A DNA stretch of 64,000 nucleotides from Flaccisagitta enflata (GCA_965153355.1 OZ231128.1:7564001-7628000); one strand, 5' to 3'. Positions 24,578 to 36,345 are shown, numbered from the stretch's first letter. The notes: generated from the letters alone by a model not told the origin. Program-made: numbers and translations.

Positions 24578-26470
24578 CTACTTATCCGGTTTAAACCCGG
24601 CAATGACATCCAGCTCCCAGGCCAGATGGTATATTGCGCATTTATCCAATGAATTGCCGTGTTTGTAAATCCGGCGTCGAGTAGCGGCGCAGAAGGGCCG
24701 TTGTTGGCTTGTATAAAGGTGATGAATGTTACATTGTTTGCCCTTGCGTAGCTTAAGCTGGGTGATGACGTTGATAGGGGGGACCGATCCGAAGGTGTTT
24801 AATATAGCTTGGCGGAAGTGGGATAAATCAATAGAGATGAGATCGCGATCAAATAGGACTTTAATGAATGCATTCATTCCCGGTTCTTCCGGTCGAAGGT
24901 AATCGACCATGTAGCGGCGGTTCTCTCCTGGTATTTGCCAGGCAAAGGCGGCAAGATAAGGCGCGAAGCAGGGGTTGTTGAGGAGACGAAACGCGACGGC
25001 CGCTGATCGTCGACTCTTTTGGAGAATAGAGGTGGCCTCTGCAACAGATATATCGACGCCGATCGTCTTCACTCGATAGTCGTCGTTGTGGCCGCGGATT
25101 TTGCGTCGATTTCGCCAGCATGACGGTTCCTTGGATGCGGTGGCGGTAGAGGAAGAGGTGGCGGTGTGAATAAACTCCTCCAGCTTTGGCGTTGATGCAA
25201 CAAGTAAGGCTAATTCCTTTAAGTTAGGCTCCGCCTGTAATATAGGCCTTACAAAATCGATGATATCACCATCACCCAACTCCTCCTTTTCCCAAGCTTT
25301 GACCGTAAGACCCATTCCCTCGGAAAATGATGAGCAAAAGAGGCGCGTTGGTAATTGTAGTGAGTGAGTGGCGCAAAGCAATTTAAGGAAGTTTTCCAGT
25401 GCAACAATATTGAATCTCGTGCTGTAGGCGGCGACGGTTGGTTTTCCCAAGAATGGACTTTGTTCCAGCAGCTTGATGATGTCCGTTTGTCTGAACTCCA
25501 TCCAAGAAGTGACCTGTTCTCTGATGGCTCTGGCATCTCCTTCCAGGTTGCTGATGCAACAGCGGGCGGCGTTGTTGTCTCGACGGGATTGCACCACCAA
25601 CGATACATCGAATTGGCGATAACCGACGGCGTTGAACAGTTCCACCGCGTCCAACGCCCCCTCCTTACGAAACACGGTTTTGAGGAAGCGTCGTTTTTCG
25701 TCAGTGGAAAATAGCGGGGCCCAATGACGTAAGACGGCGAGGCTGTGAGTGCGTCGGTTATTGTTGTTGTTGAGTCCGCTAACGACAACACCAATAACCT
25801 CGGGTCGGAATTTGGCCGGAATCTTCCGAGACTCGGCGATGATGAAGGCTTGGTTTTTCGCCTTGAAACTGTGGTCAAACACCTTCACTTCCACTTTCGG
25901 GGCCGTCCATGTTTCCACTTTGGCTGGGGTGGACAGAATGAGCCGCGGCGGCGACGCGGCGCGTTGCCGCTTCCTCGTCGAGGATGACGACGACGATGAC
26001 GACGATGAAACCGTCGGCGGCGGCGGCAACGACGGTGTTGGCAACGATGATGACGAAGAAGACAACGCCTTCCGCAGCGGCGGCGGTGGTTGCAACGCTG
26101 CCGACGAAGACAACGCCTTCCGCGGTGGCGGCGGCGATGATGATGATGAAGATACGGCCTTTGACGGTGGCGGCGGTCGTCGTGAAGACGATGACGACAA
26201 TCTCGGTTCTGGTGGCGGCTTCAACGACAACAACGCGGCTGTGGAAGGCGGCGGCGGCGGCGGCGAGGACGAGGACGATGACGACGCGACCAATGATTTT
26301 GGTTCTGGTAGTGACCTTGACAACGAGGACGATAACGACGCGGACGATGACGACGCGGCCGCGGAAGGCGGCGGCGGCGGCGATGATGATGAAGACGCGT
26401 TACTGTTGTTGTTGTCGTTGGTGGTGGTCGTTCGACGTGTCGCTCTGAACGTCGCAATTGGCGGCTCCAT
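24578..26470 (-). CDS. Unrecognised 630-residue protein with Ser/Pro-rich N-terminus
   Basis: This is the only long open frame in the window that is not explained by simple or tandem repeats. Residues about 20-165 are alternating Ser and Pro runs with a few Arg/Lys, ending in a basic cluster (TRKRQR, about 165-170) that could be a nuclear localisation signal. Residues about 180-630 have ordinary composition: mixed charged and hydrophobic residues, an Asn run near 235, a Ser/Thr linker near 440 and a basic WRNRRK patch after it. No signal peptide or membrane segment stands out. I recognise no family, so no function is given. The start is the first ATG of the frame; an acceptor-like ccccag lies just before it, so upstream coding exons are possible. 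The region is GC-rich compared with its neighbours. It could be a host gene exon or the protein of an unrecognised mobile element; no terminal repeats were found around it. Confidence 0.6.
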   Translation of the reverse strand: MEPPIATFRATRRTTTTNDNNNSNASSSSSPPPPPSAAASSSSASLSSSLSRSLPEPKSLVASSSSSSSPPPPPPSTAALLSLKPPPEPRLSSSSSRRPPPPSKAVSSSSSSPPPPRKALSSSAALQPPPPLRKALSSSSSSLPTPSLPPPPTVSSSSSSSSSSTRKRQRAASPPRLILSTPAKVETWTAPKVEVKVFDHSFKAKNQAFIIAESRKIPAKFRPEVIGVVVSGLNNNNNRRTHSLAVLRHWAPLFSTDEKRRFLKTVFRKEGALDAVELFNAVGYRQFDVSLVVQSRRDNNAARCCISNLEGDARAIREQVTSWMEFRQTDIIKLLEQSPFLGKPTVAAYSTRFNIVALENFLKLLCATHSLQLPTRLFCSSFSEGMGLTVKAWEKEELGDGDIIDFVRPILQAEPNLKELALLVASTPKLEEFIHTATSSSTATASKEPSCWRNRRKIRGHNDDYRVKTIGVDISVAEATSILQKSRRSAAVAFRLLNNPCFAPYLAAFAWQIPGENRRYMVDYLRPEEPGMNAFIKVLFDRDLISIDLSHFRQAILNTFGSVPPINVITQLKLRKGKQCNIHHLYTSQQRPFCAATRRRIYKHGNSLDKCAIYHLAWELDVIAGFKPDK

Positions 26471-26639
26471 CTGGGGATTGTCGCGCTTCTGCTTTTTGCT
26501 CGGTTAGTCTTAAATTCATTTTACTTGATTTGATTAGTATGTGACAAGATGATGCTCCTCGCAAAAGATGATGCTTTTTCAGTCTTCACCCACGAGGGAT
26601 TTGGATTCGCTATTCTCCCCCTCGTGAGACTGTATCTTC

Positions 26640-26720
26640 ACATGGCGACGAAGACGATGACGATGACAACGATGGCGACGATGACAACGATGATGACGAT
26701 GAAGATGACGTTTATGCAAA
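26640..26720. repeat. Degenerate GACGATGAC repeat
   Basis: Recurrent gacgatgacaacgatggc-type units about 170 bp upstream of the 630-codon frame. Probably a short trinucleotide-derived array. Confidence 0.6.
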
Positions 26721-26817
26721 GGTTTTGGTTGACAAGGATACCTGGAAGGGTAAACTTGAAGAATGAACCCTGTCCATCTAACCGTTCTATGATGTGCAAT
26801 GCTAAAGGAAGTGAACT

Positions 26818-26822
<5 letters not shown>

Positions 26823-26870
<48 letters not shown>
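26823..26870. repeat. (CT)n microsatellite
   Basis: About 48 bp of CT. Confidence 0.97.
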
Positions 26871-26873
<3 letters not shown>

Positions 26874-27530
26874 CTATACGCGCGATATTGCTTTCGATAA
26901 GAAGAATCTCTTATTTTTCTCCGTTCCGATGAATAATGTTGTTACGCTGTGCATGGGATAGTGTATGTGTAAAACACAAGGCCACGTCATTAGACCAACG
27001 GGGCAGCTCTTAGACTACGTAGTCGAATTGCATAAAGAGATTCAGCATACGGCCGTATAACTACTTTTCAGAAGAGATTTGAACAGAGATATTGAGTAAA
27101 ATGATGATATAAGACAACACAATGAGCCAGTTTCAAAGACTTTCAAACAGATATATGCAAAGGATATCTCCATTTTGAGTCAAATTTAGCATTTTGGTAG
27201 TCTTTGATGAAAAAGACAGACTGAANNNNNNNNNNCACGTACTGACTACGTTACGCCACTTGGTGGCAGCGTAGACAAAAACCCACGCATAACTCCGACT
27301 TAACTCGACACACTACCGACTAACGAGATAATCTAGTTACGCATAAAAATTCTTAACTTCTTTTCTTCCTATCCTTCTCGCTTTTCTCCTTTCGATGCTG
27401 CAAATAGAGCATGAAAAACGACTCAATTTTATTCACTCCTACCAATGTAAAAATTAGAAATGGGAAAATAAATGGGACTTTGAAAAAAGAAAGTCGCACA
27501 AGAAATAAAATTCCCACGTTTTTTTGATCT
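26871..27530. other. Unique DNA with an assembly gap
   Basis: No feature recognised. Ten N at 27226-27235 indicate a scaffold join of unknown true length; the two sides should not be assumed contiguous. Confidence 0.7.

Positions 27531-27532
<2 letters not shown>

Positions 27533-27574
<42 letters not shown>
27533..27574. repeat. (GT)n microsatellite
   Basis: About 40 bp of GT followed by a CT-rich stretch. Confidence 0.97.
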
Positions 27575-27576
<2 letters not shown>

Positions 27577-27774
27577 AGAGGGGGGTGTCACTCTCTGTTT
27601 TTCTCTCTCTATTTCCCTTTCTATTCTCTTTCTCTCTCTCTCTTCCTCTCTCTCAAGCAGAGTAAAATGCAAAAGCTAGCATCATAAATGTTAGGGTCAA
27701 TTTTTATAACATCTTAACCCCTCTCTCTAGTTACATAGGGCGGAAAAATGGTATCAATGAAAAATATTGATTTT

Positions 27775-27955
27775 TGCGAAAATGCAAAAAAATAAAAAAA
27801 GATTCAAAAATTCATAGCGCCAAAAGTAATGATCGTAGAGACTTCTGGTTGGCGCCATTTGAAAGAGAAAAATAAGCTCTTTCTTAGCTGTGAATATAAA
27901 AAAAGTGCCTCAAATCGAAAATGGAAAACCCGATTTCTCCCCTATGTTTCAAAAA
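27775..27955. repeat. Diverged third copy of the 3639/4299 repeat
   Basis: Contains ttcatagcgccaaaagtaat, agagacttctggttggcgcc, atttgaaagagaaa and aaacccgatttctcccctat, in the order of the 3.6-kb and 4.3-kb copies. It directly abuts the left end of family C. Confidence 0.7.
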
Positions 27956-28017
27956 ACAGTCAGCGGACAAAACACAATAGGTATATATATCACTCCATTG
28001 GTTTTGATACAACTCAC

Positions 28018-28421
28018 TGATGCTGAACAGAATGCTGTAAACAACAACTGGTTGTTAAAATTACAGCCGGCTATAAAGTTACAAAGTTGGCAAAAATCCA
28101 ACTTTCACCAAATAGAATGAGACCTGCAGATTCATAATCCTGATGAAATTCTGGGAAGTTTGAGATATCACAACATATACTTTTATATAAAAATAAAGAT
28201 TTTATCACTGTTTAATTCAATTATAATGGAATGTTAAAAAAATTATTTCTTACAAAAAGTGTTAAGTGTGACATATCAAATTTCTCAGAATTTCATCAGT
28301 ATTATGAATCTGCAAGTTTTATTCTATTTGGTGAAAGTTGGATTTTTGCCCACTTTGTAACTTAACAACCGGCTGTAATATCAACAATCAGTTGTTGTTT
28401 ACAGCACTCTGTTCAATATCA
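28018..28421. mobile_element. Fold-back element nested in the left arm of family C
   Basis: 404 bp. Arms of about 130 bp pair: gaacagaatgctgtaaacaa against ttgtttacagcactctgttc, and ccaactttcaccaaatagaa against its complement, ending near aatttcatcag. Flanked by CAC on both sides (28015-28017, 28422-28424). Removing it restores the pairing of the left and right arms of the host element, so the junction is well defined. Confidence 0.88.
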
Positions 28422-29421
28422 CACGCCCCTTCTTAACTGAGGTAACTTTTTAAAAATTCCTCAGCATTACCACCCATGCAGGGCTGTTATATACATGTTG
28501 ACGAATGTAACCAGGCAAAAAACAAAAAAATCTGTTGGGATTTTTACGAGAAAATGCCATTAAATGCCGTTAAATGCCGTAAAAAGCCGTAAGATAGCAT
28601 TTTTGATCATTTTGTCATGTTAAACTAGCTCGAAAACAGCGGCTGGAGCCCAACAGTGTTGATCTAGCACAGTGACACATATCTGCAGAGACTGAAGTAA
28701 AGACGTCACCATTAGACATAATTTCATGCCGTAATTTGCCGTTAAAAAGCCATTTTTGACCGTTTTTTCGGTCTTAGCCTCTCAGTAAGGTTGACAGTAA
28801 CTCATAAAATGCCAGAAAATAGGTATAAGGACCTAGGACACTCACATTTATAAATTGCGAATCGTAGCTCAGATAATTAGTCTCAATTCAATGCCGTAAA
28901 AGATCGTAAATCACCGTAAAGATAGCATTTTTGGCATTTTTTGGGGCAAATTTGCTGAAAACACCACTACACTCATCTTACATTATTTAGACAATGACAA
29001 AATAGCCCTAGAATGTATATTTGCAAATACTCAGGTTAGTCCGTCCCCATTTGATATCATTTTTCTGCCGTAAAAATGCCGTAAACTCGGCATTTTAAAC
29101 CATTTTTCAGGTGTTTGTCTCTAAGATACCACAACATTTCTTTGAAAACCACTAGAATGTGGATATTTAGGCCTGAGACTCACTTATGTTACAATTTCAA
29201 AATATAGCGGTGTGGTTGAGTGATTAAAATGCCGTTAAGGGCTGTAATATGATGATCTTAATGATTTAGTGGGTACTGTTAGTCCAAAGCACTGCTCCTT
29301 TTGTCAGAAATTGATAAAACATTGATGATGAGGCACTGGGAGCCATCCATGCAAAAACCTGAGTCAACACGCTATCATTCTATATATCAATATGCCGTAA
29401 ATTGCCAGTAAAAAGGCATTT

Positions 29422-29539
<118 letters not shown>

Positions 29540-29686
29540 CGCGTGCACATTCTCAAACACGTACACGCAAACGCCAACACGCATACAAACGCATGCGCGT
29601 AGTGACATTTCAATTCTCTTTCAATCTGCCATAGATGAAAACGCCATTAATAAGGACCACATTTTGCGAGTGCTTGATTTTTTGAG

Positions 29687-29832
<146 letters not shown>

Positions 29833-30174
29833 GCACCTCATGAAAGAGAAACACTCTAGATTGATTGATGACGAGTTGACTCAAATTTTTGCATGAATGT
29901 TTCTCAGCGCCTAATCTGGTTGGGCAGCTTCTTGGGCAGATTCACCATAAAAACTGCCAAAAAATACCAACCTCAAATTTTGCTCCACTTTGAAACACAA
30001 ATATGTGAGCGCATTATGACACAATATCCATTTTCTGGTAGTTCTCAAGTGAATGTCATGCTTAATGAGATGGTATCATCGAAAAAAAAAAACGGTCAAA
30101 AATGCACTTCTAACGGCATTTCAAGATGATAGTTACCCTATGGTGAATGTGTGTCAGTACCAAATTACCATTAT

Positions 30175-31060
30175 CACACGAAAGTCGCTGTTTTTGAATA
30201 AGTCAAATTTATCATAACGGTCAAAAATGTCATTTTTACAGCAAATTACGGCATATTACGGTATTTTACGGCATTTTATGGCATAAGACGGCTATACTTG
30301 AATCTTTGTGTGAATGCGAGTCAGTTCCATTTCAGCATTATCAGACAAGAGTCGCTGTTTTTGAATCAGTTAAATCTGATATAACTGTCCAAAATGCCAT
30401 TTTTACGGCATTTTACAGCATTTTACGTCATAAAATGATACCCTATGATGACGGCTTTACTTAGTGTGCATATGCGTCAGTGCCATTTCAGCATTATCTG
30501 ACAAGAGTAACTGTTTTTGAATCAGTTAAATCTGATATGACGGTCAAAAATGCTATTATTACGGCATTTTACGGCACTTTACGGCACTTTACGGCATAAA
30601 ATGATACCCTTTGTTGACGGCTTTACTTGAATCTCTGCGTGAATGTGTGACAGTGCCATGTCAGCATTAACAGACAAGAGTCGCTGTTTTTGAATCAGTT
30701 AAATCTGATATAACGGTCAAACATGCCATTTTTACGGCATTTTACAGCATTTTACGGCATAAAATGATATCCTATGATGACGGCTTTACTTGAATCTATG
30801 TGTGAATATGTGTCAGTGCCATTTCAGCAAGAGTAGCTGTTTTTGAATCAGGCAAATCTCATATAACGGTCAAAAACACTTTTTTACGGCATTTTACGGC
30901 ATTTTACGGCATAAAATGATACCCTATGGTGATGGCTTCACTTGAATCTTTGCATGAATGTGTGTCAGTGCTATGTCAGCATTATCCGATGAGAGTCGCT
31001 GTTTTTAAATCAGTTAAATCCGATATAACGGTCAAAAATGCCATTTTTACGGCTTTTTAC
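30175..31060. repeat. About 160-bp tandem array with TTTTACGGCA clusters
   Basis: Six units start near 30183, 30349, 30506, 30676, 30829 and 30990 with gagtcgctgtttttgaatca, followed by gatataacggtcaaaaatgc, a cluster of cattttacggcattttacgg type, and gataccctatgatgacggct. Unit length varies mainly in the number of ACGGCA copies. Confidence 0.88.
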
Positions 31061-31554
31061 GGCAGTTAACGGCATTTTCTCGTAAAATTCCCAACAGAAT
31101 TTTTTGTTTTTTGCATGGATACATTCGTCTACATCTATATAACAGCCCTGCATGGGTGGCGATGCTGAGGAATTTTTAAAAAGTTACCTCAATTAAGAAG
31201 GGGTAGGTTGGATCAAAACCAATGAAGTGATATATATAACTATTGTGTTTTGTCCGCTGACTGTAAACACATCTTTGTCGTAGTTTTTTTTATGTATTTC
31301 AACTCCTTATGTTTATCATGCTGAAAAGGGTGCTCCCCTATCAGCAAGAGGCTTAATTTGAGCAATAAATGGCCGAGAACTGCCAAAAAAATTGGCAGGA
31401 TTGAGAGATGGCTACGTTTTTAAAAGTATATTTCAACAAAGAGGGGAAATGATGCAAAGAAAATAAAAGGTTTTACTGGGCCAGTGCAGGACTGAGAGAG
31501 GTCATTATTGGCAAAATTGAGAACCAGGCCGGATACACGGGCCAAGACGGTGCG

Positions 31555-31800
31555 CCTGGCGTTGTTAATTCTTAGACCTATCCCTAGCTCCATCAGACCT
31601 ATCCCTAGCTCTATCAGACCTATCCCGAGCTCTATCAGATCTATCCGGAGCTCTATCAGACCTATCCTGAGCTCTATCAGACCTATCCTGAGCTCTATCA
31701 GACCTATAACCAGCTCTATCAGACCTATAACCAGCTCTATCAGACCTATCCCTAGCTCTATCAGACCTATCCTCAGACCTGTCTGACCTATCCCCAGCTC
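31555..31800. repeat. 21-bp minisatellite, AGACCTATCCCTAGCTCTATC type
   Basis: About 11 units of agacctatccctagctctat plus c. A 21-bp period keeps one frame open, giving an SIRPIPS repeat peptide that is not considered a gene. It is preceded by accaggccggatacacgggc (31523), a bare family A 5' end. Confidence 0.9.
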
Positions 31801-31849
31801 TTTAAGACTTAACCGTGGCTGATTGTTTTAGTGAATGAAATTATGAGTA

Positions 31850-32960
31850 TCATCAATGATGATCATTGATGTACGAAATGAGTTTTCAATTGATTTCAAA
31901 CATTTTTAGCGATTTTTCATTTGAGCGTGTTCACCTCACTCACTAATTATTATGCGACGTCACAATTTGATCAAATTTGCATGGATAGACATTTTATGGG
32001 ATATTACTGCGTCAGGCTGATGCGATCTTAACTTTTCATCAAGTCATTGGACCTCTATAAAACAGTTTTATCGACTGATTGCTACGTATTACATAAAAAA
32101 GAAATTTCACCGCCAGTTCCATGTTCTCCATGAAAAGAGGATTCAAATGGTATGCTGCACTATATACTTTCCTGATTTCTTCCATTACAAAATCGCAGAA
32201 AGAAAAAAAACTCTGCTGAACACTGTTTGATGCAATCATAAGTTCGTGCCGCCGAATTTGCCACCACCAGAAGGATTTTTTTCTGATTAAATTTTTTTAA
32301 GTTATGCGAGGCTGGCGGCGTCGATCGGGTGAGCCGATTTGGACGCGGCTAACGGTGTTTGATCACAAATTTTACAAAGTTTTTCCTATAAAAACTTATA
32401 AATCATAACGCCATGTTAAGAGGCGTTTTTATTAGTTTGTAATCAATTAAATATGATGAAATTGGCATAGCTGATATATACTGTTTGAACACCGCTATTT
32501 CACGACAGTTATTGGCCTCTCCGTGATCTATATGAATAGTTAGTAATTGATATAGGATAATTTGATCATATATATGACATAAACCAATTATTTCATGTTC
32601 CATATACATAAAAAAATATAAAACTAAGCGATTTTTGACAAGAAATAAATTTGACGTTGTCGGTTTCACTCTCCCTCTCTACCATTGCATCTCAATTTCA
32701 CTCCAGATGAAAATGTTTTGCCTAAGATTAAGTGTCTGGAACAGCAGGAACTATTGGTATCATATGAGTGGCTGAAAAAAATTGTGCTAGAATCTGCGAT
32801 GACATGTCTTAGCAGAATTCATTTTTAGACTCAGAAAACTGTCACTAAACCAAATGGAAGTGATCAAAGCCTAGGCGGGACATTAGATGAGGTACTCAAA
32901 AGAAGAAATCACTCAAATTCTTGATATTAATTCAGTAAATTGACTTCCTCCTCAAGTGAA
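31850..32960. other. AT-rich DNA without recognised features
   Basis: No frame above chance length, repeat end or RNA gene recognised. Confidence 0.5.
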
Positions 32961-32969
32961 TGTAGACTT

Positions 32970-33488
32970 TTTAGTCGCGTGAACGCGACTCTAGAAGCCG
33001 CTATGTCGGTCTGTCAGTCTGTCGGTCGGTCTGTCGGTCGGTAACTTTTTTGAAATATAGGCTTTATAGTTGTTTTAAAGGTTATTGAAGGTTATTAAAG
33101 GTGATTATAGGTAATTTTTGGTAATTATAGGTATTTTAGGTAATTTTAGGTAATTTCAGGTAATTATAGGTAAATATAGGTATTTTAGTAATCTGTATCA
33201 TATAAGTCAGAAAAGTTGTCTCGGACTATAAATTGAGGTAATTGTAGGAAATATAGGAAATAATGGGTAATTATAGGTGATTAAAGATAATTTATGATAA
33301 TTTAATGTAATTGTAGGTAATTATAGGTAGTTACAGGTAGTTGCAGGTAAATGTGGGTATTTGTAGGAAGATATAGGTACTTAATTATCTTCATTATCTT
33401 TATTACCTTAATTACCTTATTTACCTTTATTACTTTTGATACCTTTATTACCCTTATTACCACGCGACTAAGGTTTGTTGACCTTGTT
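32970..33488 (-). mobile_element. Family A element enlarged by an internal TAGGTAATT minisatellite
   Basis: Opens (plus strand) ttagtcgcgtgaacgcgact, then ctagaagccgctatgtcggt and a TCGGTCGGTC block, and closes ccacgcgactaaggtttgtt plus gaccttgttt. The 5' hairpin here is AAGGT-caac-aaACCTT, different from the usual GGCCG/CGGCC but still paired. The centre is about 350 bp of ggtaattataggtaatttta-type repeats, making this the longest family A copy. Confidence 0.85.
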
Positions 33489-33499
33489 TCTTAGGTAGT

Positions 33500-33640
33500 A
33501 GGAGAAAAAAAAAGGAAGGAAAGAAAGAGAGGAAGAAAGAAATAAAGATAAGAGAGTAACATATAAAGAGCGACAAGAGGAAAGTAGGGAAGAAAGAATG
33601 AAGGAAAGACAGAAAGAAATAAAGGAAGAAAGAAAGCCTA
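33500..33640. repeat. Purine-rich GAAA-type tract
   Basis: Imperfect gaaagaaagaggaag stretch. No coding signal. Confidence 0.7.
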
Positions 33641-33774
33641 GAAAGGTTATTGCGACAAAGGATACGCTCAAAACGACGCTTCTGTAATTATTCCTAAATT
33701 TCAAAAATACGCAAACTCATATTTACGACCAAGGGATAGACAAGGATTGAAATGAAAAAACTTTGATTGAACGG

Positions 33775-33825
33775 ATGAATGAATGAATGAATAAATGAAT
33801 GAATGAATGAATGAATGAATGAGTG
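33775..33825. repeat. (GAAT)n tract
   Basis: About 50 bp of GAAT with one AAAT interruption. Confidence 0.95.
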
Positions 33826-33949
33826 AGAACAATGAATTACAGAATACATGAATACGCGGACTAATCAATGAGATGAGATCAAAAAAAATTACCAACAAAG
33901 AAAAATCTATAAGACACAATGAAAAATATGCAGAAAATAGCAATTATCA

Positions 33950-34935
33950 TAATGCTTATTCTTTATGAATTAGCTACTAGATTTCAAACTTTTAAAAAGA
34001 TGTTAAATAAAGTAATTTTTCCATTTGTAGCTAACATTTTCAAACTTTTTTGATCACATTAACATCACCGTTTGAGGAAAAAGGTTCTGTAGGGTTTCAT
34101 AAAAAGGGCAAGTTCCGGGACCCCTATCATGTTAGATCTTAAAATGTACCTAGTACCTTGGGAAACACATATCTAGGCTTGCTTGACCCAATTTTAAGTG
34201 CGTGCGTGAATGTCATGAAAAAAGTGCCAAAAATGGTCATAATTAGCTAATTTTGACCTTTTTTGGCTCTAAAACCCATCTTGAGCTTGGAAAGGAGCCT
34301 TGAAATTTTCTATGCACATAAAATAGACCCTAATTAGGCTGTATATAAAAAATCTTGAGATTCCGACTGTTTCTTGCTTGTAATTTTACTGCTTGTTTCG
34401 TGAATTAAATTCATTCATTCATTCATTCTAGGTACTTGAATTTGAATAAAGGCATTTTTTTTGCAATTTTTAATGAAAAAAAATGTTGTTACCCCCTTTA
34501 AAGTTGACCGATTTAGATGAAATTTTTATTGGAGGTAATCCACATCATTAACTACCTCCATGTAAAATTTTATCCAAATCAGAGCATGGTAAGTACTGAA
34601 AATTGCGTTCGAAATGAAAAAAATTGATAATTTGCATAAAAAATATGAAATTATCAATATTTAGCTTATCAAAATAGATTTTGCATGAATTTTTTTTGCT
34701 TTGTAATCAAGAAGTAATATACTTATAAAAACTATTTTAAAAAATCCTTAAATTGGATGTAAATTTTTTGACCTTACTGAAAGCCAAATTCCTCGTGATC
34801 TTGCAGTAAATACTCATAAATCTTAGATGTTTGTGTAATATGTCATCTAGTATAAACGAGTTTTCTTTGATCATTTGCCACAGCTGATGGCACAGACATC
34901 GCCATCATCGATAATAAACATCGATCATCCTCACC
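33950..34935. other. AT-rich dispersed repeat region
   Basis: Includes 34655-34805, related to 22850-23220, and an ATTC run at 34414-34428. No gene recognised. Confidence 0.5.
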
Positions 34936-34941
34936 AAAGAC

Positions 34942-34977
34942 AACAACAACAGCAACAACAACAACAACAACAACAGC

Positions 34978-35024
<47 letters not shown>

Positions 35025-35065
35025 CTACAACAACAACAATAACAACAACAACAACAACAACTACA
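34942..35065. repeat. (CAA)n trinucleotide tract
   Basis: About 120 bp of CAA with occasional CAG, CTA and TAA. Confidence 0.97.
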
Positions 35066-35139
35066 ACTTTTGGCCCAGTAGAATTTGCGGAAAAAATTTC
35101 TAAGACGATACAGATCTTTTGTTTCTTTCGGGTTTCCCC

Positions 35140-35325
35140 GCTTGGGCGAAGCTTTAATTCAAGTAGATTCGGGTTGAAATGTATAACACCCAGCCCTCAC
35201 TAAGCCCTAACGCTAGCCCTAACCCTAACCCTAACCCTAAAACCACCCCCGACCCCAACCTTAACCCTAACCCTACCCCTAACCCTAAATAAAAAAACCG
35301 CTTAGAAAGTCAGTAAAACAAAAGA
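35140..35325 (-). repeat. Inverted copy of the TTAGGG-containing dispersed repeat
   Basis: ccctaaccctaaccctaacc core with ctaaataaaaaaaccgctta on the right and ccgcttgggcgaagctttaa on the left. Reverse-complemented, these flanks match those around 7085-7300. Confidence 0.7.
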
Positions 35326-35369
35326 CATCACCGACTTCGAAAACAGTACAAAATTTGCTCAGCTTCTCA

Positions 35370-35512
35370 TTCTATGTTGGTCGGTTGGTCTGTCTGTTGG
35401 TCGGTTTATGTGTTAATGCTCCTGCCCAGTTGCTTACATACTCTTTTTCATCACTGCCTCTGCCCTCCCACACGCAACTTTGGTAGCTGTGTATATGGCC
35501 TTGTTAGTTAAC
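35370..35512 (-). mobile_element. Family A fragment (lacks the 3' hairpin)
   Basis: ttggtcggttggtctgtctg, ttaatgctcctgcccagttg, ccctcccacacgcaactttg and gtgtatatggccttgtta follow family A order on the minus strand. Confidence 0.75.
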
Positions 35513-35707
35513 AAGTTGACATTACCTCAATTTTATATAACATCTCGTTTGAACTAGTATACTTCTATCCCTCGATCCCAGTTCCATGTCCCGAGTCAGA
35601 ACAATAGACTTGGAATTTGTCACAGCTGATCGCGCCGTCATCGATGAAGATCATCAATGATAGATAATCCTCTTCAGAAAGAGCCCGACTATTGAAAGTT
35701 ATACAAA

Positions 35708-35748
35708 ACAACAACAACAACAAAAACGACAACAACAACAACAACAAT

Positions 35749-35838
<90 letters not shown>

Positions 35839-35880
35839 AATAACAACAGCAACAACAACAACAACAACAACAACAACATT

Positions 35881-35936
<56 letters not shown>

Positions 35937-35992
35937 CGGCAATGGAAACGGCAACGGCAACAACAACAACAACAACAATGACAACGACAACG

Positions 35993-36056
<64 letters not shown>

Positions 36057-36058
36057 CT
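35708..36058. repeat. (AAC)n trinucleotide tract, about 350 bp
   Basis: AAC with rare AGC, ATA, GGC and GAC triplets. The poly-Asn, poly-Thr and poly-Leu frames are artefacts. Confidence 0.98.
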
Positions 36059-36263
36059 CAGATTGATAGTTCAATAGACTTAGTCAAAACAAGGTCATTA
36101 GACCTAAGTTGCGTGCGTCGGCACTTTCAATAAAAGTCTGACAGACAGACAGACAAACTTTTTTTTTTAATAAGACATTTGGAATGGCCATTCACTCCAC
36201 AAAGTTTCTTTTCTACCATTCAGTGACATGAAAACGCTTTAAAAAGCTTTTAAAACAGTTATG

Positions 36264-36345
36264 TGATGGACGGATTGACAGACCGACGGACCGACAGACC
36301 GACAGACCAAAAATTGGCTTATAGAGTCGCGTAGCACGCGACTAA
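36264..36345 (+). mobile_element. Family A 3' fragment
   Basis: gatggacggattgacagacc, GACCGACAGACC units, ggcttatagag and the hairpin AGTCGCGT-AG-CACGCGACT followed by AA. Confidence 0.8.

Noticed and set aside
24578-26470. Endogenous virus gene
   Set aside because: Large low-complexity tracts and a single-exon frame would fit, but no viral motif, neighbour gene or integration mark is visible, so the idea is not supported.
25749-26507. 252-codon plus-strand Asp/Gly-rich frame
   Set aside because: Antisense of the Ser/Pro-coding head of the 630-residue frame. Its composition is the mirror of that sequence, with no independent support.
27226-27235. Run of N as a biological boundary
   Set aside because: It is an assembly gap of nominal length, and nothing about the flanks indicates a special structure.
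31508-31786. 92-codon frame with SIRPIPS repeats, like a repeat protein
   Set aside because: The 21-bp minisatellite period is a multiple of three, which keeps the frame open without selection. The start lies in a family A end.
35565-36133. Poly-Asn, poly-Leu and poly-Thr proteins
   Set aside because: Different frames of a 350-bp AAC tract.
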